Position numbers and translations under genes: made by a program. Below are positions 8,873-17,702 of a stretch of DNA of 64,000 bases, one piece after another. How positions within the stretch are numbered: the first letter of the stretch is position 1; every line of letters begins with the position of its first letter. A model generated the notes under the pieces. That model searched no databases. It was not told the DNA's origin and saw nothing but the letters and a program-made list of their open reading frames with translations. Source of the DNA: Lutibacter citreus (GTDB lineage: Bacteria; Bacteroidota; Bacteroidia; Flavobacteriales; Flavobacteriaceae); the NCBI RefSeq assembly GCF_003260195.1, contig NZ_QEIH01000004.1:248001-312000 (forward strand), in the 5' to 3' direction.

Positions 8873-11800
8873 ATGAAGAACAGATTATCGAATCTATTCA
8901 GAAAAGCCTCCTTTTTAGGCTTATTTCTAACACTATTGAGCGTTCAGCAATTTTACGCTCAAAAAACTGTAACAGGTAAAGTTACAGACGAAACCAATCA
9001 GGGTATTCCTGGTGTAAACATTATTAAACAAGGAACATCTAATGGTGTTACTACAGATTTTGATGGGAATTACTCAATCGAAACAAACAGTTCTGATGTT
9101 TTGGTATTTTCTTTTGTAGGTTACAAAAACAAAACTATTACTGTTGGTGCAAACACTAAATTAAATGTAAAATTAGATCCGGATGTAGCTGCTTTAGACG
9201 AAATTGTGGTTATTGGATATGGTACAGCTAAAAAGAGTGATTTAACAGGTTCTGTTAGTTCTATTTCAGCTAAAGATTTATTAAAAGCTCCTATTACTAA
9301 AATTGGATCTGGATTACAAGGGAAAATTTCTGGGGTAAACATTCAACAAACTACTGGTGCTCCTGGTCAATCAATGAAAATTCGTATTCGTGGTGGTAGT
9401 TCAATTAACTACAGTAATGCTCCTTTATATGTTATTGATGGTTTTATTGGAGCTGATATTTCAACTATTAACCCTAGTGACATTGCAAGTATTAACTTTT
9501 TAAAAGATGCTTCTGCAACTGCAATTTATGGTTCTAGAGGTGCAAATGGTGTAGTTTTAATTACTACTGTAGCTCCTAAAGAAGGTGCTTTAAAAGTTAC
9601 GTTTGATACTAACCTTTCATTTAGTAACATGATAAATACGTATGATTTATTACCAGCAGATGAAATGGCTGAGTTAATGAACATTCAAAGAGTTTCTGTA
9701 GGAAGACCTCTTGCATTTACAGACAATGAAATCGCTGAATTTAAAGTTCTTGGTGGTACTGATTATCAAGATTTAGTTTCAAGACAAGGGATTAAAAAGA
9801 ACACAACATTAAATTTAACAGGAGGTAGTGAGAACTTAAAATATTTTTTCTCTGCTAACCATTTAGATGAAGAAGGAGTTATTAAAAATTCATTTTATAA
9901 AAGAACATCTATTCGTTCAAATATCTCTGGTAATATAGGTGAGAAAATTAAATTTAAATTTAACACTTATGGTACTCATATTGATTCTCAAGCAAACGGA
10001 AGAGGTTCAGCTGGACAAGGTAATGCAATAGGTGCAGCAGTAATTTATCCACAAGTATGGCCTTCAAAAGATGCTGATGGGAATTTCTTAGATCCAAATA
10101 CATTTGAAGATTATAATGGTGCTTTTTTAATTGGTAGATTGGTAAATCCGGAACAAGCTATTCTAGAAAACCAAGAAACTATGAATGATAAAGTTATCTC
10201 TAACATTGATTTAAATGTAGATTTAGGACATAATTTAACTCTTAACTTAGGAGCTTCAGGAAGTTTTGGTTCTGGATATAGCGGAAAAAGAACATTACCT
10301 AACTTTATTGATATAACTAGAGAAAATTCTACAGCAACACAAACCACAAACAGAAGTTACAATTACTTAATGAATGGTCAACTTACTTATGAAAAAGAAT
10401 TTGGAAAGCATAAAGTAAAAGCTTCTGCTGTTTACGAATTCTCAAAAGGAACTAACCGTAACAATTCAGCAACTGTTGGAGGCCTTTCTACATTAGCTAA
10501 TGAATGGTATTTATTACAAAACGGTGCTCCTTCTTCAATTACTTCTGGTTATAGTGAAGGAAAATTACGTTCTTATATGACACGTATTAACTATAGTTTT
10601 GACAACAAATATTTATTAACCGCATCAATGCGTGCAGATGGATCTTCAAGATTTAATGAAGATAACCGTTGGGGTTATTTCCCTTCAGCTGCGTTAGCTT
10701 GGAAAGCTTCTGAAGAAGACTTTATTCAAGACATTAACTGGATTGATAATTTAAAAGTTAGAGTAGGTTTTGGTGCAACAGGTAACCAGGCAATTCCTTA
10801 CAATGCAATTTTATCTCAATTTGATACTTCTGCTGATGCTGCTAGATATAACTATTATCAATTCAATGGAACAGAAACTTACCAAGGTGTAATTCCTGGA
10901 GCAGTATTTGACCCTAACATTCAATGGGAAACTACAACATCTTATAATGCGGGTGTAGATTTAACAATTTTAGATGGAAAAATTTCTACTACAATAGATG
11001 TATATTCTAAAAAAGGTTCTGATATTATTATTGCAAAATCCATTCCTAGATATACAGGATTAGAAGCAATAACAAACAATTATGCTGATATTGACAATAA
11101 TGGTATTGAAGTTGGTATAAACTGGAATATTATGAGTACTGATGACCTTCACTGGACATCTTATTTCAATTTTTCAAGAAACAAAAACACTGTTCAAAAT
11201 TTAGGTCAATCAAACGGTGAACCTGTAGATCATATCTTTGTTGCAAATGAAGACCCAATTGGTATTTGGAGTTTAGTTGGAGGTAACAATAAATTTATTG
11301 TTCAAAAAGGTGAATCAATGGGTTCATTATACGGATTACACGCACTTGGTGTTTGGCAAGCTGATGAAGCTACAGAGGCTGCTGGATATAGTTCTTACCC
11401 AGGTGAAGTTAAATATGAAGATATTGATGGTGATGGAGTAATATCTGCTGAAGATAGACAAATTGTTGGACAAGCTTCTCCAGAATTTACTTTTGGTTTA
11501 GGTACAAGCGTTGCATACAAAAACTTTGACTTATCAGTACAATGTGTAGGCTCAATTGGTAATGATATCTATAATTGGTCTAATAATAGATTAGATTACA
11601 ATATTCTAAACCCAGATTATAGAGATAGATGGTCTCCAACAAATACAGGTTCAACACAACAAGTTATGCCTTATGGTACTGATTATACGTTAACGTATCT
11701 TGTTGATCAATACGTTGAAGATGGATCATACTTTAAAGTAAGTAACTTAACTTTAGGTCACAATTTCCCTGAGTCTGTTACAAATGCATTAAATTTATCT

Positions 11801-11971
11801 AATTTACGTTTATACGCTAGTGTTGATAATGTATTAACTATTACAAACTACAGTGGTCTTGATCCAGAATCTTCTAGTACAAGTATTACTAGTGATTCTC
11901 AAGCAGGGATAGATGCATTTTCTTACCCATTAACAAGAACTTTTGCATTAGGTGTTAAAGTAACGTTTTAA
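8873..11971 (+). CDS. susC: SusC/RagA-type TonB-dependent oligosaccharide transporter
   Basis: 1032 residues, normal for SusC. Imports oligosaccharides across the outer membrane using TonB energy. Signal peptide (LTLLSVQQFYAQ), then a carboxypeptidase-regulatory-like domain (about 32-105, TGKVTDETNQGIPGVNI), then the hinge motif DEIVVIGYGTAKKSDLTGSV near 113-132, a plug domain with RIRGGSSIN and FLKDASATAIYGSRGANGVV, and a 22-strand-type barrel ending in a Phe (TFALGVKVTF). It lies directly upstream of its SusD (22-base gap). It has the only complete barrel in the window, so it is probably the main entry route for products of the enzymes encoded around it. Regulation may involve the long duplicated leader. 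Confidence 0.97.
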   Translation: MKNRLSNLFRKASFLGLFLTLLSVQQFYAQKTVTGKVTDETNQGIPGVNIIKQGTSNGVTTDFDGNYSIETNSSDVLVFSFVGYKNKTITVGANTKLNVKLDPDVAALDEIVVIGYGTAKKSDLTGSVSSISAKDLLKAPITKIGSGLQGKISGVNIQQTTGAPGQSMKIRIRGGSSINYSNAPLYVIDGFIGADISTINPSDIASINFLKDASATAIYGSRGANGVVLITTVAPKEGALKVTFDTNLSFSNMINTYDLLPADEMAELMNIQRVSVGRPLAFTDNEIAEFKVLGGTDYQDLVSRQGIKKNTTLNLTGGSENLKYFFSANHLDEEGVIKNSFYKRTSIRSNISGNIGEKIKFKFNTYGTHIDSQANGRGSAGQGNAIGAAVIYPQVWPSKDADGNFLDPNTFEDYNGAFLIGRLVNPEQAILENQETMNDKVISNIDLNVDLGHNLTLNLGASGSFGSGYSGKRTLPNFIDITRENSTATQTTNRSYNYLMNGQLTYEKEFGKHKVKASAVYEFSKGTNRNNSATVGGLSTLANEWYLLQNGAPSSITSGYSEGKLRSYMTRINYSFDNKYLLTASMRADGSSRFNEDNRWGYFPSAALAWKASEEDFIQDINWIDNLKVRVGFGATGNQAIPYNAILSQFDTSADAARYNYYQFNGTETYQGVIPGAVFDPNIQWETTTSYNAGVDLTILDGKISTTIDVYSKKGSDIIIAKSIPRYTGLEAITNNYADIDNNGIEVGINWNIMSTDDLHWTSYFNFSRNKNTVQNLGQSNGEPVDHIFVANEDPIGIWSLVGGNNKFIVQKGESMGSLYGLHALGVWQADEATEAAGYSSYPGEVKYEDIDGDGVISAEDRQIVGQASPEFTFGLGTSVAYKNFDLSVQCVGSIGNDIYNWSNNRLDYNILNPDYRDRWSPTNTGSTQQVMPYGTDYTLTYLVDQYVEDGSYFKVSNLTLGHNFPESVTNALNLSNLRLYASVDNVLTITNYSGLDPESSSTSITSDSQAGIDAFSYPLTRTFALGVKVTF

Positions 11972-11993
11972 TTAACTAAAAATATTATAAAAA

Positions 11994-13520
11994 ATGAAAC
12001 AACATATATTAAAATTTAAACTACTAATGATTGCTGCATTTTCAATTATATTTGGAAGTTGTGAAGATTTAGAAGTAGGGGCTGAAGGTACAATAGCCCA
12101 GGAAACATTTTACGCCGATGAGAACACATTAGAAGCTGGTGTAATAGGGATATTTGGAACGTTACACAGAAACGTATGGTCTATTGATAATTACGCACAT
12201 TATTCAGGAGCAGATGATTTAACATCTCGTTTAGGTAGTAACAAATGGGTAGTTTTAGAATCTGACCAATTTGCTAGAACTTCTGGTAATTCTTGGTCTA
12301 CTGTAGATTATGATGGTAAATATAAAACCATTTTAGGATGTAACAGTTTTATTGCAAATGCACACCCAGAAGGTGCTGATGAAACTGTTGTAAATGCAGC
12401 ACAGGCAAATGCTTATTTTATTCGAGCTTATTGTTATTTACATTTAGCAACAACTTATGGAGATGTTCCAATGCCTTTAGTACCAACTCCAGACCTTCAA
12501 ATTTCAAAAACTCCAAAACGTGAAGTTTTGGCGCAAGTAATTAGTGATTTAGAATTTGCTGAACAATATGCTGATAACGTAAGAGATACAAATCCTTTAG
12601 TACAAGATGGGCATGTGTCTAAAACTGCTGCACAAGCATTTTTAGCTAAAACTTATATGATACTGTCTGGTTATCCTTACAATGAAAATACTTGGGGAGA
12701 TGTTAAGGAGTATACAAGAAAAATTGTGAATGCTGGTGTTTATTCATTAAATGATGATTATGCTTATTGTTTCCAAGACCCACACCAAGTTAATAAAGAA
12801 ATGATTTTTGCTCATATTATGAACAGAGAATCATGGCCAATTACAACACAAAACAGAGTTTATGGATTTAGATGGGCTAACTGGATGGATTTATACATGG
12901 AGTGGACTTATTTTAATAATTTCCCTGACGGATATAGAAAAGAGTTCTCTACTGCAACAGATGGTAATGAACACTTTGCTACTTTTGGAAACCCGATTGT
13001 AACTAAATTTACTTGGGGAACAAAAGCTCCAAATTCAACTGACCCAATTGATCACGTATTCGAAAATACATGGCAAACATCTAATGACAGAGCTGCAATG
13101 CGTATGTCTGAAGTTATGTTAATGTATGCTGAAGCATGTGCTAATACTGGTGAAAATGCTGAGGCTATTAAATACTTAAACTATGTTAAACGTAGAGCTT
13201 ATGCTAAAGGATCAACAAAACAAGCGCAAGTTGCTGCTTTACCTGCTGGTTTCTGGATGGATGCTGACGCTGCTATTGATTATACAGCTGCTGATGGTGA
13301 TTTAATTGATGCAATTATTACTGAACGTAAATACGAATTTTTAGGTGAAGCTGGTGGTAACAGATGGGTAGATTTAGTACGTTTAGATAAGGTTGCTGAA
13401 GCAAATGCTACACGTGATTCTAGAGATATTCCTTTAATTGGAAATCCAGCAGATAAAAGTTTATGGTGGACTCCAATCCCTGCAACTGAAACTGCTTTAA
13501 ATCCAAATCTTATTGACTAA
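11994..13520 (+). CDS. susD: SusD/RagB-family glycan-binding lipoprotein
   Basis: 508 residues, lipobox Cys23 (FGSC) followed by EDLE. Surface lid and substrate receptor of the SusC transporter. An N-terminal SusD helix region contains AYFIRAYCYLHLATTYGDVPMPL near residues 140-160, TPKREVLAQVISDLEFAE follows, and the C-terminal RagB/SusD part carries AAMRMSEVMLMYAEACANTGE and IITERKYEFLGEAGGNRWVDLVRLD. It forms an operon with susC and ends at the terminator at 13573. Sequence specificity cannot be read directly. Confidence 0.96.
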   Translation: MKQHILKFKLLMIAAFSIIFGSCEDLEVGAEGTIAQETFYADENTLEAGVIGIFGTLHRNVWSIDNYAHYSGADDLTSRLGSNKWVVLESDQFARTSGNSWSTVDYDGKYKTILGCNSFIANAHPEGADETVVNAAQANAYFIRAYCYLHLATTYGDVPMPLVPTPDLQISKTPKREVLAQVISDLEFAEQYADNVRDTNPLVQDGHVSKTAAQAFLAKTYMILSGYPYNENTWGDVKEYTRKIVNAGVYSLNDDYAYCFQDPHQVNKEMIFAHIMNRESWPITTQNRVYGFRWANWMDLYMEWTYFNNFPDGYRKEFSTATDGNEHFATFGNPIVTKFTWGTKAPNSTDPIDHVFENTWQTSNDRAAMRMSEVMLMYAEACANTGENAEAIKYLNYVKRRAYAKGSTKQAQVAALPAGFWMDADAAIDYTAADGDLIDAIITERKYEFLGEAGGNRWVDLVRLDKVAEANATRDSRDIPLIGNPADKSLWWTPIPATETALNPNLID

Positions 13521-13572
13521 GATTAAAACCAACTAAAAAAAATTAAACACAAGTTAAGTTTATTTTTAAAAT

Positions 13573-13606
13573 GGCTGATTTCAATTATGAAATCAGCCTT
13601 TTTTTT
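13573..13606 (+). terminator. Intrinsic terminator after susCD
   Basis: GGCTGATTTCA (13573-13583) pairs perfectly with TGAAATCAGCC (13588-13598) across a 4-base loop, then eight T's. Confidence 0.93.
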
Positions 13607-13659
13607 ATTAATTTTTTAAATTTTATGACTAATGTTATTTAATTTCATTTTTTAAGCTA

Positions 13660-13667
13660 TAATTTTA
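13660..13667 (+). promoter_or_regulatory. Possible -7 box (TAATTTTA) before KDG kinase
   Basis: Seven of eight positions match TAnnTTTG, 21 bases before the start codon and after the susCD terminator. No clear TTG partner was found. Confidence 0.25.
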
Positions 13668-13688
13668 CGTCAATCAAAACACTTTTTT

Positions 13689-14693
13689 ATGAGTCAAATT
13701 ATAACATTTGGAGAAGTTCTAATGCGTTTATCTCCTGAAGGAAATAAAAAATTTATTCAATCTAATTTATTAGAATTTTATTTTGGAGGAACCGAAATAA
13801 ATGTAGGAATTTCAATTGCTAATTTTGGAGGTGATGTAAAGCATATTTCTTGTATATCCGAAGATTTTGTTGGAGACACTGCAATTTCTTACTTAAGAAA
13901 ATTTGGTGTAGATACTTCAGCAATTGTCCGTTCTAAAAGGCCTTTAGGCGTATATTTTTTAGAAGTTGGGGCTGTTATGCGCCCAAGTTCAATATCATAC
14001 AATAGATCCCACTCTTCATTTTCTGAAATAAACCCTTCATTGGTAGATTGGAATAAATCTTTAGAAGGAGGTAAATGGTTTCATTGGACAGGTATTACTC
14101 CTGCCCTATGCCAAGGCGGTTATGAAACTTTAAAAGAAGGATTAATTTTAGCTCGTGAAAAAGGTATGGAAGTTTCTGCCGACCCTACTTATAGAAGTGG
14201 TTTATGGCAATATGGAGGAGATCCAAAAGAAATTCTGTCTGATTTATTAAATTATTCAACCATTTTTATTGGTGGTGTTAATGAAATTAATGAAGTTTTA
14301 GGTACAAATTTTTCGTATTCAAAAGAAGACTTTATTGAAGCAAGTAAATTGTTAATGAAAGAATTCCCTTCTATAACTAAGGTATTTGATAAAATAAGAA
14401 CGGCTGTTAATGCTTCTTGGCATAAAATTAGGTCTAGAATGTGGAACGGTGTAGAATTTAGAAAAACTGAAGATTTAGATATTACACATATTGTAGACAG
14501 AATAGGAACTGGAGATGCTTTTGCTGCCGGATTAATATATGGTTTACAACATTTTGACGATTATAAATCTATGGAATTTGCTGCTGCCGCAAGTGCCTTA
14601 AAACATACTTATGAAGGTGATGTTAACTTTTCAACTGTAAATGAAGTTATGAATATTTTAGATGGAAATACATCCGGAAGATTTAACAGATAA
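13689..14693 (+). CDS. kdgK: 2-dehydro-3-deoxygluconokinase (PfkB-family sugar kinase)
   Basis: 334 residues, cytoplasmic (no signal peptide). Phosphorylates 2-keto-3-deoxygluconate (KDG) to KDPG with ATP. PfkB features: N-terminal ITFGEVLMRLSP and FGGTEINVGISIANFGG substrate site, and ATP/catalytic motif IGTGDAFAAGL with base Asp276. The RSHSSFSEI segment and SADPTYRSGLW resemble KDG kinases rather than fructokinases. In agar-type catabolism 3,6-anhydro-L-galactose is converted through 2-keto-3-deoxy acids to KDG, so this kinase fits a galactan locus; uronic acids would also feed it. No KDPG aldolase or anhydrogalactose dehydrogenase lies in the window. It is followed 11 bases later by an esterase, probably one transcript. 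Confidence 0.85.
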   Translation: MSQIITFGEVLMRLSPEGNKKFIQSNLLEFYFGGTEINVGISIANFGGDVKHISCISEDFVGDTAISYLRKFGVDTSAIVRSKRPLGVYFLEVGAVMRPSSISYNRSHSSFSEINPSLVDWNKSLEGGKWFHWTGITPALCQGGYETLKEGLILAREKGMEVSADPTYRSGLWQYGGDPKEILSDLLNYSTIFIGGVNEINEVLGTNFSYSKEDFIEASKLLMKEFPSITKVFDKIRTAVNASWHKIRSRMWNGVEFRKTEDLDITHIVDRIGTGDAFAAGLIYGLQHFDDYKSMEFAAAASALKHTYEGDVNFSTVNEVMNILDGNTSGRFNR

Positions 14694-14704
14694 TTATTTA
14701 AATA

Positions 14705-15619
14705 ATGAATAAAAACTTATTTACAACAATACTTTTTGCTTTAATAGTTATGAATGCGTTTTCTCAAAAAACAATTCCTCTTTGGAAGAAAACACCTCCA
14801 AATCAAATAAAATCTTCTGAAAAAGAAATTATTAAGGAAACCAACATTATTAGAATTTCAAATGTTCAAAAACCTGCTATTGAGGCCTATTTTACAACTA
14901 AAAAACTAAATACTAAAAAAGCTATTTTAATTTGTCCTGGAGGTGGTTATGGTATTTTAGCTTGGAACCACGAAGGTACAAACTTTGCTGAATGGTTTGC
15001 TTCAAAAGGTATAAACGCTTTTGTACTAAAATATAGATTACCGGATTCCAAATCTCTTACAAAACCTCACCTTGCTCCTCTTCAAGATGCGCAAAGAGCT
15101 ATGAGAATTATTCGAAAAAATGCAAAAAAATGGAATATTAATGAAAATCAAATTGGAGTTATAGGTTTTTCTGCAGGAGGTCATTTAGCTTCTACAATAG
15201 GCACTCACTATAATTATGATGCTTATAAAAAACAAGATAAAATTGATAAAGTTAGTGCAAAACCTAATTTTATGGGATTAATATATCCCGTAATTTCAAT
15301 GCAAAAAGGAATTACTCATGAGGGATCTAAAAGGCATTTAATTGGCAGTAACCCTTCAGAAGAAATGGTTAATTTATTTTCTAATGAATTACAAGTAAAC
15401 GCAGAAACCTCACCAACATTTTTATTACATTCAACAATTGACAAAGCAGTACCTATAAAAAATACATTATTATTTTTTGAAGCTCTTCAAAAAAATAATG
15501 TTAAAACTGAAATGCATATTTACCCTTTGGGCGGTCATGGTTTTGGTTTTGCCAAAGGACAAAATCAATTAGAGCTTTGGCCTGAACTTTTTTATACTTG
15601 GTTAATTAACTTAAAATAA
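14705..15619 (+). CDS. Secreted alpha/beta-hydrolase, BD-FAE/acetylxylan-esterase-like carbohydrate esterase
   Basis: 304 residues with a Sec signal peptide (MNAFSQ). Likely removes acyl groups from sugars in the periplasm. Oxyanion motif CPGGGYGILAWNHEG near residues 78-92, nucleophile Ser156 in GFSAGGHLAS, Asp246 in STIDKAVP and His278 in GGHGFGF complete the triad. Fold and spacing match the esterase/lipase group close to BD-FAE and acetyl-xylan esterases found in PULs. Substrate unknown: acetylated or otherwise esterified algal glycan is plausible. It shares a transcript with the KDG kinase. Confidence 0.82.
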   Translation: MNKNLFTTILFALIVMNAFSQKTIPLWKKTPPNQIKSSEKEIIKETNIIRISNVQKPAIEAYFTTKKLNTKKAILICPGGGYGILAWNHEGTNFAEWFASKGINAFVLKYRLPDSKSLTKPHLAPLQDAQRAMRIIRKNAKKWNINENQIGVIGFSAGGHLASTIGTHYNYDAYKKQDKIDKVSAKPNFMGLIYPVISMQKGITHEGSKRHLIGSNPSEEMVNLFSNELQVNAETSPTFLLHSTIDKAVPIKNTLLFFEALQKNNVKTEMHIYPLGGHGFGFAKGQNQLELWPELFYTWLINLK

Positions 15620-15655
15620 GTTTAAAAGCTTTATTTTATAATTAATTCAATAATT

Positions 15656-15687
15656 CTATTATTTAAACCAATTGGTTTAAATAATAG
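15656..15687. promoter_or_regulatory. Perfect 32-base palindrome upstream of second GH29
   Basis: Arms 15656-15671 and 15672-15687 are exact reverse complements around the core AAACCAATTGGTTT. It lies 59 bases before the GH29 start and 36 bases after the esterase stop. No T-run follows, so it is less like an intrinsic terminator and more like a dimeric operator, although an RNA hairpin is also possible. Confidence 0.6.
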
Positions 15688-15746
15688 ATATGCTATAATT
15701 ACATTTGATTGTGAAATCCAATTTTATAATTTAAGGTAATTAAAAA

Positions 15747-17312
15747 ATGAAAACTGTTATTACTAGATTTTTACTTACAGCTATTACACTGTTAATTTTA
15801 ACAGCGTGTAACAATAAATCTTCTGAAAAAAAAATTATTCAAAAAAAGTATTCTCCAAATTGGGAATCTTTACAACAACATAAAACACCTGAATGGTTTT
15901 TAGACGCCAAATTTGGGATCTATTTTCATTGGGGCGTTTATTCCTATATGGGAAAGGGAGAATGGTACTCAAGACAAATGTATGAAGATAAGCAAGAAGG
16001 TTGGGGTAAAGATGTTCGACCACACCACTTAGCAACTTACGGTAAAGATATACACTATCATGATTTTTTTAAAGAATTTACAGCCACACATTTTGATGCT
16101 GATGATTGGGCGCAACTTTTTAAAGCTTCTGGAGCTAAATATGTGGGCCCGGTTGCTGAACACTGTGATAATTTTTCTAATTGGGATAGTAAAGTAAACA
16201 AATATAATACTGTTAATTTTGGTCCAAAACGTGATATTGTTGGTGAATTAGAAAAATCTATCAAAGCTCAAGGAATGAAATTTGTGACTACTTTTCATCA
16301 CTCTTGGGAATGGGGTTGGTACAACACCTGGAGCGGAAGAATAGATACTACTGCTGTTGGTTTTGAAGATTTTTATGGAGAGAAGACCTTACCAGAAACA
16401 TTTAACAGTTTTAAAGGAGGTTTTGACGCTAGTGGCCAATTTACAGGAAAAATAGATCCAAAATATGCTCCTAGCAGAAAATTTATAGATACTTGGAAAA
16501 CAAAAATTTATGAAGTTGTAGACAAATACCAACCGGATTTATTATGGTTTGACAGCCGTTTGTTTGTGATTCCTGAAAAAGACAGACAAGAAATGGTTGC
16601 TCATTATTACAATAAAGGTGAAGAATGGAATAAACCTGTTACTTTAACCTATAAAAATGAAGATTTACCAAAAAACATTGCAGTAATTGACTTAGAGAAA
16701 GGGCGTTTTGATGAAAAAACTGAATTCCCTTGGTTAACAGATGATTCCTTTGCTTGGCATTCTTGGAGTTGGAGACCAAAAATGCGCTTAAAAACCTCAA
16801 ATATTATTATTGATGAAATAATTGATATTTCAAGTAAAAATGGATGTTTAATTTTAAACATTACTCCTTCTAGCGATGGATTAATTCCTGAAGAAATGAG
16901 AACTGGTTTATTAGAAATTGGTGAATGGCTAAAAGTTAATGGTGAAGGTATTTATGAAACCAGACCATTTTTAACCTACGGTGAAGGTACTACAAAGCTT
17001 AAGAAAAATCATTTTGGAGGCGTACAAGGTGACGGTGTAAAATTCCAATCAACCGATTTTAGATTTACACAAAACAAAGCAAAAGATATAGTTTACATTA
17101 TTCAATTAGAGATTCCAGAACCAAACCAAGAGTTTATATTAAAAACTTTTGCAAAAGATGGAATTGCTGAAAACGAACAAATTAAATCTATTTCATTAAT
17201 TGGAAGTAATGATACCATTAAATGGGAGAAAACTAATGCTGGTTTAAAAATTAGCTCTCCAAAGAAATTTCCAAATCAAAAAGCATTGGTTTATAAAGTA
17301 AACTTAAAATAA
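15747..17312 (+). CDS. GH29 alpha-L-fucosidase/galactosidase lipoprotein (second)
   Basis: 521 residues, lipobox Cys21 (LTAC). GH29 signatures: FGIYFHWGVYSYMG with EWYSRQMYE near residues 52-75, GPVAEHCDNFSNWDS, FGPKRDIVGELE, and nucleophile Asp269 in DLLWFDSRLF. ISSKNGCLILNITPSSDG closes the barrel and a beta-sandwich follows. In the third block it has EHCDN where the first GH29 has DHHDG, so its specificity probably differs. It sits alone between the 32-base palindrome and a degraded sulfatase tail, suggesting it was once followed by a sulfatase. Alpha-L-galactosidase or fucosidase activity is not separable by eye. Confidence 0.92.
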   Translation: MKTVITRFLLTAITLLILTACNNKSSEKKIIQKKYSPNWESLQQHKTPEWFLDAKFGIYFHWGVYSYMGKGEWYSRQMYEDKQEGWGKDVRPHHLATYGKDIHYHDFFKEFTATHFDADDWAQLFKASGAKYVGPVAEHCDNFSNWDSKVNKYNTVNFGPKRDIVGELEKSIKAQGMKFVTTFHHSWEWGWYNTWSGRIDTTAVGFEDFYGEKTLPETFNSFKGGFDASGQFTGKIDPKYAPSRKFIDTWKTKIYEVVDKYQPDLLWFDSRLFVIPEKDRQEMVAHYYNKGEEWNKPVTLTYKNEDLPKNIAVIDLEKGRFDEKTEFPWLTDDSFAWHSWSWRPKMRLKTSNIIIDEIIDISSKNGCLILNITPSSDGLIPEEMRTGLLEIGEWLKVNGEGIYETRPFLTYGEGTTKLKKNHFGGVQGDGVKFQSTDFRFTQNKAKDIVYIIQLEIPEPNQEFILKTFAKDGIAENEQIKSISLIGSNDTIKWEKTNAGLKISSPKKFPNQKALVYKVNLK

Positions 17313-17320
17313 ATTAAAAA

Positions 17321-17553
17321 TCTAGAGCTTGGTTAAAAGATGACAAAACAAGATTAATTAGCCCTACTATTGCTTCTTGGGAATTGTATGATTTAACCAA
17401 TGATTCAAAAGAGGTTAATAATGTTTACAATAATCCAAAATACAAGAATCTTATTAAAAGGTTGAGATGAAGCGACAACGCGCACTATACAATGAAACTG
17501 ACAAAGATTATCCACATATTCAAAAAATTATTGATAAACATTGGAATGACTAA
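17321..17553 (+). pseudogene. Degraded C-terminal remnant of an S1 sulfatase
   Basis: Conceptual translation from 17321 gives SRAWLKDDKTR, then IASWELYDLTNDSKEVNNVY, and stops at TGA 17468-17470. The homology continues in another frame from 17470: KRQRALYNETDKDYPHIQKI then IDKHWND, ending at TAA 17551-17553. This aligns with the C-terminus of the 2266-3939 sulfatase (AAWEFYDLSKDPTESNNAYK ... KYPHIQKVIDEHWND). Roughly the last 75 residues survive, with a frameshift and a small deletion; the catalytic part is gone. It starts 8 bases after the GH29 stop, marking a past deletion or recombination. Confidence 0.85.
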
Positions 17554-17702
17554 TTTTAGTTGTTGATACACACAATATTAATGCCTTAAAACACATTCGT
17601 TCTATAATCAGAAACATTTGTGCATTCAATCATTTAACACTTGGCTTATTTTTGTATAGTTCAAAATAGAACTTTTTTAAATTCAAAAATAAACCAAGTA
17701 AA
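17554..17702. promoter_or_regulatory. Intergenic region before second GH2, with possible -7 box
   Basis: TATTTTTG at 17647-17654 matches TAnnTTTG, about 48 bases before the start codon. The nearest TTTG (17617-17620) leaves a 26-base spacer, longer than usual, so the promoter call is weak. Confidence 0.3.
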
